A DNA stretch of 16,085 nucleotides from Eggerthella sp. CAG:368 (GTDB lineage Bacteria; Actinomycetota; Coriobacteriia; Coriobacteriales; Eggerthellaceae): positions 1-16,085 of the forward strand of contig FR895462.1 of NCBI GenBank assembly GCA_000434775.1, read 5' to 3'. Made by a program: the position numbers and the translations under genes. This document shows positions 1 through 6,735 of this stretch, piece by piece. The notes beneath the pieces are model-generated. The model worked only from the letters and a program-made list of their open reading frames with translations, did no database searches and was not told the DNA's origin. Each line of letters starts with the position of its first letter. Position 1 is the stretch's first letter.

Positions 1-130
1 TTCACCGAAAAATGGTCATTTTTAAAATATTGACCTGTGGTTTTTCTGGACAAAATAGCTACAACGTGATCTTTACTTTCCCGTAAAATCACAATACCCC
101 TGATAGAAGGGCATATATTGTTTCCTTTTC

Positions 131-153
131 ACTTGTAACCTCTTGTTACAAGT
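131..153. repeat. 9-bp perfect inverted repeat
   Basis: ACTTGTAAC at 131-139 and GTTACAAGT at 145-153 are perfect reverse complements around a 5-nt loop. A second, smaller dyad, GAAC-TT-GTTC, follows at 158-167. The position suggests an operator or a weak hairpin for whatever lies left of the window. There is no immediate T-run on either side, so I do not call it a terminator. Confidence 0.5.
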
Positions 154-241
154 TTACGAACTTGTTCTAAAATTTGTTCATTTTTTTTGACATTTTGAAG
201 CAATTTATCAATTTCTTTAAAAATTATTCTGCTTTTATAGC

Positions 242-274
242 CTTTAATTCATTTCTATCAGAAATGAATTAAAG
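242..274. repeat. 15-bp perfect inverted repeat, AT-rich hairpin
   Basis: CTTTAATTCATTTCT at 242-256 pairs perfectly with 260-274 across a 3-nt loop. On the plus strand it is followed by a T-rich stretch, including eight T in a row near 287-294. It could terminate a rightward gene coming from outside the window. The stem is very AT-rich and the T-run is not adjacent, so an operator or other structural role is equally possible. Confidence 0.5.
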
Positions 275-395
275 ATTTTCATATTTCTTTTTTTTAGGTA
301 CTTATAACTAACATCATTCGGCAACGCCAGCCTTTTATTTCTAGCTCACTCCGTTGACATGATTCCCTGTTCCTGCAACTCCCATGTATCCAAAC

Positions 396-432
396 AAAAA
401 AGCTGGACTGGGAATATCCCAATCCAGCTTTT
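396..432 (-). terminator. Rho-independent terminator of the MFS gene
   Basis: On the minus strand the arms at 432-417 and 413-398 form a 16-bp stem with one G-U wobble and a 3-nt loop. It ends in a run of six U, from the A-run at 396-401. It lies about 110 nt past the MFS stop codon and points the same way. Confidence 0.82.
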
Positions 433-541
433 GAGTTCGAAGCCTCTGTAAGGGTTCTAGCTGTTCTATGTTTACTTACCTATGTGTATTAGGATCTTAT
501 AGATAAGCTTTGGATTTTTATGAGCGGAAAATCCTTTTTAA

Positions 542-1873
542 CTATGCAGCCTGAGCGGACTGAACCTTGTCACCGCGATAATCTTTAACGCCGAACTTAA
601 CAACAACGCTACCAACTACGAAGCACATTATTGCAACACCGATACCAACGATGAAGAAGGTGTTCCAACCTGGACCCTGGTAAATAAGTGCCAAGCCAGA
701 TGCAGCGAATGCACCAACCAGATTTACCGGCATAAGAACTACTGAGTAGATCTTGTCATAATCCTTCTCACCAAACAACAAGCGAGTGATGTAAGGAAGA
801 GCAGTAGTAACCAAGGGGTACAACATACCGAAGATAAATCCACCGAAGAAGAGAACGGGGAGAACCTTATTAAATCCGCCGTACCAAATTCCGAGAAGTC
901 CAATAACACCAGCAACTGAGCCGAAGATCAATGCGGCCTGGATAGACTTAGACTCAATAGCACCAATGCTTACCTTGCCTACAGCCATACCAATCATGCA
1001 GCATCCCTCAAGAGTACCAGACATAATCATGAGGTCTGGAATTGCAACACCAGAAGCGTCTACAGCGCACACGGTCTGGTAGAACGTGGTAAAGTGCTGA
1101 GGATAAATACCACCGATGTTAAACAAGCAGCCAGCAATAATGAGTACGTAGAAGTACCATTTCTTGTAAGCCTGCTTTGCAGGAATACCAGGAAGCTCAA
1201 GATTCTCAGAAGAGATAACTTCGCCTGCTTGAATTTCTGCGCCATAAGCCTTCAATCCAACATCTTCTGGGTGAGAACGAATGCAGAACAAGGTGAATGG
1301 AATAGAGAGAATTGCAGCAGCAATACCATAAAAGAGATAAAGGTCGCGCCAGGTTGGCTCAGTCAACAGATTTGGACCAAGGATAAATTGGCCAATGAAG
1401 TTAAAGCAAGCGCCACCAAGACCGGTCATAGCATAGGAAATACCTAATACCAAACCAAGTTTAGCCTTGTACCAACGATTCAAAAGACCAGCAACCATCA
1501 GCCACAGAAGGGTGATCTCGCCAATACCCATGAAGAAGCCAGAAATGTACCACTGCCAAATCTGAGTGTACGTTGACATCAATGCAATGCCACCAGAAAC
1601 AAAAACTGCGGCAACGGTGCAAATAATACGAGCATCGTACTTCTCGAGCATTGCACCAATGATTGGAGAGAAAATAACCTCTGCAAAATAAACGATTGAC
1701 ATATAGAACGAAACATCAGAAACCTGAAGTCCCAAATAATTTGCTACAGGACGGTAGCAAAGGCCAGGGCAACTAAAGGTAATAGCTGCAGGGCCGAACG
1801 TACAAGTGATGCACGTAAGAAGAACCAAGAAATGACGCACGGTCATTTTCTGGGTGTTCGCAGAACCAGCCAT
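542..1873 (-). CDS. MFS transporter, oxalate:formate antiporter (OFA)-like
   Basis: This is a polytopic inner-membrane carrier of the major facilitator superfamily, 443 residues long with about 12 hydrophobic segments, the normal size for the family. The loop after TM4 reads NRWYKAKLGLVLGI (residues 132-145). That is the RW..K.G...GI pattern of OFA and monocarboxylate-type MFS proteins, which move small organic anions by exchange or symport. A central cytoplasmic loop spans about residues 200-238. The second half has YPLVTTALP at 352-360 and ends in a short charged tail. The ATG start at 1873 has an AAGG-type ribosome site about 8 nt upstream. It stands alone between a 535-nt upstream region and its own terminator. 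The LysR gene and acyl-CoA dehydrogenase upstream suggest an organic acid that is later activated to a CoA ester; this is inference. The substrate cannot be read from the sequence. Confidence 0.9.
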   Translation of the reverse strand: MAGSANTQKMTVRHFLVLLTCITCTFGPAAITFSCPGLCYRPVANYLGLQVSDVSFYMSIVYFAEVIFSPIIGAMLEKYDARIICTVAAVFVSGGIALMSTYTQIWQWYISGFFMGIGEITLLWLMVAGLLNRWYKAKLGLVLGISYAMTGLGGACFNFIGQFILGPNLLTEPTWRDLYLFYGIAAAILSIPFTLFCIRSHPEDVGLKAYGAEIQAGEVISSENLELPGIPAKQAYKKWYFYVLIIAGCLFNIGGIYPQHFTTFYQTVCAVDASGVAIPDLMIMSGTLEGCCMIGMAVGKVSIGAIESKSIQAALIFGSVAGVIGLLGIWYGGFNKVLPVLFFGGFIFGMLYPLVTTALPYITRLLFGEKDYDKIYSVVLMPVNLVGAFAASGLALIYQGPGWNTFFIVGIGVAIMCFVVGSVVVKFGVKDYRGDKVQSAQAA

Positions 1874-1999
1874 GATCCTACCTTTCCGGAGCGTAACAGC
1901 TGAAGCTATTCAATGCTCCACACTTTTTCCTTTACTTTCAATACAACAAGTAGTGCCTTCGCTTTGCGATACGCTTCCCACTTCACGCGATGCCGAAAA

Positions 2000-2026
2000 G
2001 CGATGAAATAGCAAAGTATTCATCGC
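2000..2026. repeat. 8-bp perfect inverted repeat in the MFS leader
   Basis: GCGATGAA at 2000-2007 and TTCATCGC at 2019-2026 are perfect reverse complements with an 11-nt spacer. They lie about 130-150 nt upstream of the MFS start codon. They could form a leader hairpin or be a protein-binding site. A related GCGATG copy sits just left, at 1987-1992. Confidence 0.45.
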
Positions 2027-2115
2027 ATTGCATGTCATGTTCAGGGTTTTCGTAAAGCGACTCCACTGAGGTGAACCCTCGCTAATAATTTTGAAGTTCA
2101 CATTTCCTTCATAAC

Positions 2116-2136
2116 ATGGTCAGATATTTTGACCTG
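2116..2136. promoter_or_regulatory. Candidate operator: ATGGTCA...TTGACCTG dyad
   Basis: ATGGTCA at 2116-2122 and TTGACCTG at 2129-2136 hold a 5-bp dyad (GGTCA/TGACC). The same 7- and 8-base arms occur at 12-18 and 30-37 with a spacer longer by 5 bp. The position upstream of the MFS gene fits a regulator-binding site. Which protein binds is unknown; the neighbouring LysR product is one candidate. Confidence 0.4.
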
Positions 2137-2408
2137 CCCACTTGACTGGAATACAAATTTATGCGTCTCAAGTATGAATGTCTATTTTTATAAATGATTC
2201 GGATATATTTCTATAGGTTTCGCCTATACTTTACCAACAATATTAGTAAATTGACCAGTAAATGGAAATTTATGAACGTGTTTTGAACCCGTTCACATAT
2301 AATTTTGCACCTGTTTATTTACGTTACAATAGCGTGGAAATTTTTAAAAAAGAGCTCTTGAGCCGAGTTACCGAAATTTTCAGCCAATAACAAAAATGAA
2401 TTGTTTTT

Positions 2409-3293
2409 TTAGTTCCAAGCTTGTTCTGTTGCCAACTTAATCATGTTTTCTACGGCACGCGTTTTGTAGGAACTCTTTCGATAAACCAGATATACAGGAT
2501 GAAAACCTTCACGAACCTCTTCGATTTTTATGGTTTTCAATTGAGGGAACGGTGATAATCCAAGCGTATTGAGTGAAAGTCCTACCAAGCTCGTATCAGC
2601 AACAACAACACTTCCGAGAGTTATTTCGTCATCGCACCACTGGTCAATAGTGATGTCAACTTCACCAATAAGCTCTTTAACTTCTTGTCCAACGGGCGTG
2701 TCGGGGCGATAGGTTACCACCCTACTTCCCGTTAAATCTTTAATAGACAGTTTTCTTTTGGAGGCAAGTTTGTGATCTTCGTGCACCACCGCAACAAGAT
2801 CTTGCGAAAGAATGGGAACGAATTGGAGATTTGGTTTATTTTCGACATAGGCACAGATAACGATGTCATACATGCCCTTCTCTAGGTTTTCGACTAGACC
2901 GCGCGACAAACCTTGATACAGCTTTACCTCAATTTGGTTTCCGTAGCGCTGTCGATATTCGTTAAGGAGCGCTGGTAAATAATCGGACTGAACAGTAAAT
3001 ATTGTTCCAATATCAATGGTTCCTGACAGGTTATTAGCCTGTTCTTGGGCAATTTGAACGCCCTTATCGATAACATCAAGACCTTCGCATACGTACGTAT
3101 TAAATTCTTTCCCATATTTCGTCAAACGAACATTGCGTCCCTGCTGCTCAAACAGCGGAATGCCTAATTCATTTTCGAGCTGCTTGATAGAATTAGAAAG
3201 GGCAGGCTGAGTGATATAAAGCTCTTCTGCAGCCTTAGTAAAATGCTGAACCTGAGCTAGTTTACGAAAATAGCGCAATTGAGAAAGATTCAT
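2409..3293 (-). CDS. LysR-family transcriptional regulator
   Basis: This is a DNA-binding regulator of 294 residues, the usual LysR length. Residues 1-60 form the winged helix-turn-helix, with the family pattern FTKAAEELYITQPALSNSIKQLE at about 18-40 and LGIPLFEQ at 43-50. Residues from about 92 form the effector-binding domain, beginning SGTIDIGTIFTV. I start it at the ATG at 3293 because MNLSQLRYF is the conserved LysR N-terminus and an AGGAA ribosome site lies at 3303-3299. The frame stays open 24 codons further up to a GTG at 3365, but that stretch is not LysR-like. It also contains the T-run of the upstream terminator, and a possible -10 (TACAAT, 3329-3324) for this gene lies in it. It lies between the acyl-CoA dehydrogenase and the MFS gene, facing the same way, so it probably controls one or both. 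LysR regulators more often face their target divergently, so the target is uncertain. Confidence 0.93.
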   Translation of the reverse strand: MNLSQLRYFRKLAQVQHFTKAAEELYITQPALSNSIKQLENELGIPLFEQQGRNVRLTKYGKEFNTYVCEGLDVIDKGVQIAQEQANNLSGTIDIGTIFTVQSDYLPALLNEYRQRYGNQIEVKLYQGLSRGLVENLEKGMYDIVICAYVENKPNLQFVPILSQDLVAVVHEDHKLASKRKLSIKDLTGSRVVTYRPDTPVGQEVKELIGEVDITIDQWCDDEITLGSVVVADTSLVGLSLNTLGLSPFPQLKTIKIEEVREGFHPVYLVYRKSSYKTRAVENMIKLATEQAWN

Positions 3294-3298
3294 GGTTA

Positions 3299-3303
3299 TT
3301 CCT
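3299..3303 (-). promoter_or_regulatory. Ribosome binding site fixing the LysR start
   Basis: AGGAA on the minus strand ends 5 nt before the ATG at 3293. It supports the short LysR form over the upstream GTG at 3365. Confidence 0.7.
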
Positions 3304-3346
3304 ATCGCTTGCCCATTGACTTGATTGTACCGTGAACTTTTTAGAG

Positions 3347-3384
3347 AAAAAACGATGCCCCGCACTCAAACGGGTAACGGGGCA
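3347..3384 (-). terminator. Rho-independent terminator after acyl-CoA dehydrogenase
   Basis: On the minus strand TGCCCCG (3384-3378) pairs with CGGGGCA (3362-3356) across a 15-nt loop. TCG and six U (A-run 3347-3352) follow. It lies about 100 nt past the dehydrogenase stop and 54 nt before the LysR start. LysR therefore probably has its own promoter in the short gap. The long loop makes it weaker than the other terminators here. Confidence 0.68.
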
Positions 3385-3480
3385 CGATTACATCCATACG
3401 GTTGTTATTTTCCTTGTTAGCATCTCGTCTTAAGTTTACAGATTCCTGCAACAACCGAAACAAGACGCTGATCAGAGGTT

Positions 3481-4677
3481 TTAGTCGAGGTACTCCAAGC
3501 GACCGCCATGCTTCTCGCATTCGCGAGCGATGGTAATGCGCTGAACCGTTGGTGCACCTTCCTCAAGCCACATTGCGCGGCAGTCACGATAAAGACGCTC
3601 GGTAGGGCCATAAGGAGAATCCTCAAAGTAGCCGTCGCCACCGAAAATCTCGAGCATTTCGTCAGATACGAGACGAACGGTGTCGATAGAGAAGAGCTTA
3701 CAAATTGCAGCCTTTTCGTCGATGTACTCGTTGAAAGGATTGTTGTCAAAGTCACGAGCGAAGTCGTAAATCAACGTACGAAGAGCGTGAATCATCATCT
3801 GCATGTTAGCAATCTTCATCTTGATTGCCTGACGCTGAATGATTGGCTTACCGAAGGTTACACGGTCTGCTGCGCGCTTAAGAGAGATCTCGAGCATGCG
3901 CTGAGCCATACCCAGGTTGGAGCAAGCGATATGAACACGAGAAACGCTTAATGAGTGAATTGCCACTTCCATACCCTGGCCCTCTTCGCCTAGGAGATAG
4001 ATCGGGTCGAGTTTTACATTGGTGAACTTAAGACCTGCATGGCCAGCACCGCGACAACCCATCATATGAGGCATTGGAATAAGCTCAAAGCCAGGAGCAT
4101 CGTTTGGAACAAAGAATGCAGAAAGGCGAGAGTCCTTGTGGCTTTCTTGATCGGTTACTGCAATAACATAAGTAAAGTCAGAGCAGTCGGTATGGGAAAT
4201 GAGCCATTTTTCACCATTCAAGATATAAGAACCATCAGGCTGTTTCTCTGCAGTGCAGTGAAGGTCTGCGCCGGTACCGCCCGTTTTTTCAGTAATAGCA
4301 AAGTTGCAATAAATCGACTTGTCTTGGAACTTGTCCATGTACTTTGCTTTGAGTTCTGGCTTGCCATAATCGTCAAGAATACGCCAATTCATGTCAGCTG
4401 CATGATGAAGATGCATGCGCATTCCGCCAGGTCCACGAGAGAACTCTTCCTGAACCTTCAAAATTTCGAGCTCGTTCAAGTTCCATCCACCGTATTCTGC
4501 TGGAAGATAGAAACGATACAGGTCATTTTCTTTTGCTAACTCATAGAATTTTTCTGGGAACGTATTAGTTACTTCAATTTCCTTCTGAAGCTCTTCAAAA
4601 GGACCTTCTGCGAGCTCGCGGATCTGTTTGAGATACGCCTGAAACTGCTCGTCAGTAATAGTAGCCTTAGGATTCAT
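3481..4677 (-). CDS. Acyl-CoA dehydrogenase family flavoenzyme
   Basis: This is an FAD enzyme that oxidises an acyl-CoA at the alpha-beta bond, or runs in the reverse direction as a reductase with an electron-transfer flavoprotein. It has 398 residues and the full three-part fold: N-terminal helical domain (about 1-125), beta domain from YCNFAITEKTGGTGAD (123-138), and C-terminal helical domain with DRVTFGKPI (271-279). The second family signature GGDGY is at 346-350. Glu373 in LEEGAPTVQR aligns with the catalytic base of the medium-chain enzymes, so it should be active. The ATG start has GAGGGG just upstream. No etfAB, CoA-transferase or CoA-ligase lies next to it, so partners must be encoded elsewhere. 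The exact substrate cannot be told; crotonobetainyl-CoA-like, aryl-acrylyl-CoA or short-chain substrates are all possible. The leader at 4699-4787 contains possible RNA pairing and a dyad. Confidence 0.93.
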   Translation of the reverse strand: MNPKATITDEQFQAYLKQIRELAEGPFEELQKEIEVTNTFPEKFYELAKENDLYRFYLPAEYGGWNLNELEILKVQEEFSRGPGGMRMHLHHAADMNWRILDDYGKPELKAKYMDKFQDKSIYCNFAITEKTGGTGADLHCTAEKQPDGSYILNGEKWLISHTDCSDFTYVIAVTDQESHKDSRLSAFFVPNDAPGFELIPMPHMMGCRGAGHAGLKFTNVKLDPIYLLGEEGQGMEVAIHSLSVSRVHIACSNLGMAQRMLEISLKRAADRVTFGKPIIQRQAIKMKIANMQMMIHALRTLIYDFARDFDNNPFNEYIDEKAAICKLFSIDTVRLVSDEMLEIFGGDGYFEDSPYGPTERLYRDCRAMWLEEGAPTVQRITIARECEKHGGRLEYLD

Positions 4678-4698
4678 AAGCCCCTCGCTTTCTTACCT

Positions 4699-4765
4699 AC
4701 TATCGTTGTGACAGTGTTGCTTTCCTTCAAAAGGCCCTTTGATACCCTAAAAGCCTTTCGATAGT
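4699..4765 (-). promoter_or_regulatory. Nested inverted repeats in the dehydrogenase leader
   Basis: Outer arms ACTATCG (4699-4705) and CGATAGT (4759-4765) enclose inner arms AAAGGC (4730-4735) and GCCTTT (4753-4758). The right-hand arms are directly adjacent. On the transcript this could fold as an outer 7-bp helix stacked on an inner 6-bp helix, about 20 nt upstream of the start codon. I do not recognise it as a known riboswitch class. Confidence 0.35.
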
Positions 4766-4769
4766 TTTA

Positions 4770-4787
4770 TTGTGCAGCTCAGCACAA
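4770..4787. promoter_or_regulatory. Candidate operator dyad upstream of acyl-CoA dehydrogenase
   Basis: TTGTGC at 4770-4775 and GCACAA at 4782-4787 form a perfect 6-bp dyad with a 6-nt centre, about 95-110 nt before the dehydrogenase start. The shape suits a dimeric regulator such as a LysR protein, but the binder is unknown. A single GGTCA lies further upstream at 4846-4850. Confidence 0.4.
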
Positions 4788-4872
4788 CGGAAATCCAATT
4801 CCTTAGATTAGCTCTTTTATGTCTTATTTATAACTTTAGTGAATAGGTCAATAAATTTTCAAAAGTTTTGTA

Positions 4873-4900
4873 CATTTAATAGCATCTGTTTAATTAAATG
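4873..4900 (-). terminator. Weak hairpin after the protein kinase gene
   Basis: CATTTAAT (4873-4880) and ATTAAATG (4893-4900) form a perfect 8-bp stem with a 12-nt loop, starting 27 nt past the kinase stop. The stem is AT-rich and is followed on the minus strand by a mixed A/T stretch without a clean U-run. It is at best a weak terminator, so some read-through into the dehydrogenase gene is possible. Confidence 0.3.
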
Positions 4901-4926
4901 CCCCTGAAAAGATCAAATAATCCTGA

Positions 4927-6735
4927 TCATCCTTCTGTGCTTTCAACATTATTTGAATTTTGGGTAAATATAAGATACAGAATTGCAAGAAGTCCCGACA
5001 GTACTGCTGATATGAGGTTTACCGAAACGGGCACAAACGAAGCACCACCTGATGAAATTAGCTCCCCCATAACCAATGCCGCAATCATAAGTAACACAGA
5101 AGAAACTGTGCCTATGCACTGAAGCCATAGTCTTTGACCAAGAGAACATACCACCATAAGCACAGCAGAAAGAACGAATGCGGCGAGCGTGAGCCACAGA
5201 GTGGGATTTTGCAACATAGTAATAAGCACCGCGTTGTACGCGTCGGCGTTTTCAATGTGTAAACAAGTTAGAGCATCCCAGCCCAAAAGCGAACCTGATC
5301 CAAGACCAGCATACAAGAAAGAGAACAGCGCTGCGAACAAAGTTGTAACAAGAGTATTTTTTATGCGCAGTTCCGCGCCTGCCAAAAGCGGCACCAAGGG
5401 AGTAAGACCAATAGAGCCTAATAAAGGTACGGAAAGAACGGGAAACGACTCTTCAAAACCATTTCTACCCGACAACACCCACCAAGCAGCCGCCGCGACA
5501 ATAAGAAGAATGCCTACGAGATAAACCTCATGAACGAAAAGAACTATTCCGAAAAAAACTAGTGCTAATCCAAAGCCAATAGAAGGCAGTAGGGCTCCCG
5601 AGACCGCAGCTAAAAGCAGAATAATCCACGAAGCGGGAGAAGCCCAGCCCTCAGGAATGAACGAGGCGTTAGCAATTCCAGTAAAAGCTGTAAACGAAAC
5701 TGCCACGGCACTCCAAACACGCATGAATAGTCTTTTTGCACGATATGAAAGACCTTGGAACGATCGCTCTTCAGAAACCGTTTCTTCCTCGGGGGCATCC
5801 CCCTCTTCTTCGGCGCTTTCAAAATGTCCCACAATACGCGCCAACTGACGCTTGCCCTTGCGAGGATCGCCTAAACACTGCTTCATTTCCCGAGCGAAAT
5901 CTGCAACGGAATCATAGCGATTTTCTTTATTCGGATCGAGCGCACAAAAGAGAATATCGTCCACGCTCTCATCAGCATCATCTAGATACATTGAAGGAAC
6001 AAAAAGTTCAGCACCTGCTATCTTTTTTTCTGCTTCCTGCAGAGTAGGAGCAAGAAACGGATTGTCCCCCGAAATCATTTCATACGTTAAGCTTGCCAAC
6101 GCCCATTCGTCACAACGCTCATCAAGAAGCTCTTGCTTCATTTGTTCGAGAGGCATGTAGCCAATGGTGCCACCAGCAGCGGTACCGAAGCCATACTCAC
6201 CCGCCAAGCGTGCCAGACCAAAATCAACCACTTTGACTTGACCTTGCTTATCAATCAAAACGTTATCAGGCTTAATATCTAAATGAAGCACCTTATTTTT
6301 GTGAGCTACTTCTAACGCATGAGAAACCGCTTTGAACACCACAGCAATTACATCGGTCGTTATTTGTTCTGGATAATGAGCCAACAGCTCGCCGAGCGTC
6401 ATACCTTCAATGTATTCCAAGATAAGGTAGGCAGTATCCCCCTGAATTTCGAAATCATATACCGAAACTATGTTTGCATCATTGAGCATTGCAGCCATTC
6501 GAGCTTCTTCCAAACCAGGAATGGCCGCCGCATTTAAAGAATCGCTGTCGACAAGAATGCTGCGAGAAGCCAGATTTTCCTGCCCTGATTCATTGAGAAG
6601 AACGCCGCTGAGTGACATACATTTAATGGCCACCTTGCGCTGGATACGCGTATCCCACGCAACCACCACAGAAGCAAAGCCCCCTGAACCCGCTTCTTCA
6701 ATTACTTCATACCTATCTAAAAGAAGCTCTTTCAA
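4927..6735 (-). CDS. Membrane-anchored Ser/Thr protein kinase with polytopic C-terminal domain
   Basis: This is a bacterial Hanks-type (PknB-like) protein kinase of 602 residues. The cytoplasmic kinase domain covers about 8-290. It has a glycine loop AGSGGFASVVVAWD (15-28), ATP-anchoring Lys38 in VAIK, helix-C Glu77, catalytic Asp153 in HLDIKPDN, DFG at 171-173 and a PLE motif (195-197) in place of APE. Leu replaces the usual Arg before the catalytic Asp, so it is a non-RD kinase. About 35 residues separate Lys38 from helix C, longer than usual. An acidic linker (305-325) leads to about eight hydrophobic segments (340-590) instead of the single TM plus PASTA or sensor domain of classical PknB. 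The TTG start is chosen because the kinase fold begins at residue 8, no Met occurs until 40, and AGGAG (6749-6745) sits 9 nt upstream. The TTG abuts the larC stop with no gap, so translation is probably coupled. Substrates and signal are unknown. Confidence 0.92.
   Translation of the reverse strand: MKELLLDRYEVIEEAGSGGFASVVVAWDTRIQRKVAIKCMSLSGVLLNESGQENLASRSILVDSDSLNAAAIPGLEEARMAAMLNDANIVSVYDFEIQGDTAYLILEYIEGMTLGELLAHYPEQITTDVIAVVFKAVSHALEVAHKNKVLHLDIKPDNVLIDKQGQVKVVDFGLARLAGEYGFGTAAGGTIGYMPLEQMKQELLDERCDEWALASLTYEMISGDNPFLAPTLQEAEKKIAGAELFVPSMYLDDADESVDDILFCALDPNKENRYDSVADFAREMKQCLGDPRKGKRQLARIVGHFESAEEEGDAPEEETVSEERSFQGLSYRAKRLFMRVWSAVAVSFTAFTGIANASFIPEGWASPASWIILLLAAVSGALLPSIGFGLALVFFGIVLFVHEVYLVGILLIVAAAAWWVLSGRNGFEESFPVLSVPLLGSIGLTPLVPLLAGAELRIKNTLVTTLFAALFSFLYAGLGSGSLLGWDALTCLHIENADAYNAVLITMLQNPTLWLTLAAFVLSAVLMVVCSLGQRLWLQCIGTVSSVLLMIAALVMGELISSGGASFVPVSVNLISAVLSGLLAILYLIFTQNSNNVESTEG

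Larger units (their letters stand above)
1..395. other. AT-rich non-coding left edge with two perfect inverted repeats
   Basis: I see no convincing gene in this stretch. It is rich in A and T runs and holds two perfect inverted repeats, listed separately at 131-153 and 242-274. Near the edge a split dyad has ATGGTCA at 12-18 and TTGACCTG at 30-37. The same two arms recur upstream of the MFS gene at 2116-2136 with a spacer 5 bp shorter. A gene beyond the left edge may use this region as a promoter or terminator zone, but that gene is not visible. Confidence 0.6.
1874..2408. promoter_or_regulatory. Long upstream region and leader of the MFS gene
   Basis: There are 535 nt without a convincing gene between the LysR stop and the MFS start. 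Dyads from right to left are TGAACG/CGTTCA at 2273-2278 and 2290-2295, and TATAGG/CCTATA at 2212-2228. A GGTCA/TGACC dyad lies at 2118-2134, and an 8-bp perfect repeat, GCGATGAA/TTCATCGC, at 2000-2026. A 7-bp direct repeat AGTAAAT flanks TTGACC at 2245-2263. A possible minus-strand promoter is TTGGTA at 2237-2232, a 16-nt spacer, then TATAGA at 2215-2210; the match is only moderate. If it is used, the leader would exceed 300 nt. A GTG-started 63-codon frame at 1910-2101 has an AAGGA 3-4 nt upstream, but its composition is not protein-like and I do not call it a gene. Confidence 0.55.

Noticed and set aside
1910..2101. A 63-codon minus-strand frame with a GTG start and a nearby AAGGA, between LysR and the MFS gene.
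   Set aside because: The ribosome site is too close to the start and the composition shows no protein-like pattern. The stretch overlaps inverted repeats; it is better read as leader DNA.
3294..3365. A longer LysR form starting at the GTG at 3365.
   Set aside because: The extra 24 residues are not LysR-like and overlap the upstream terminator's stem and U-run. The ATG at 3293 has a proper ribosome site and the conserved N-terminus.
4039..4539. A long plus-strand open frame (166 codons) opposite the acyl-CoA dehydrogenase, and similar antisense frames elsewhere.
   Set aside because: They lie entirely antisense to well-recognised genes, show no family motifs and are expected from the codon use of the real genes.
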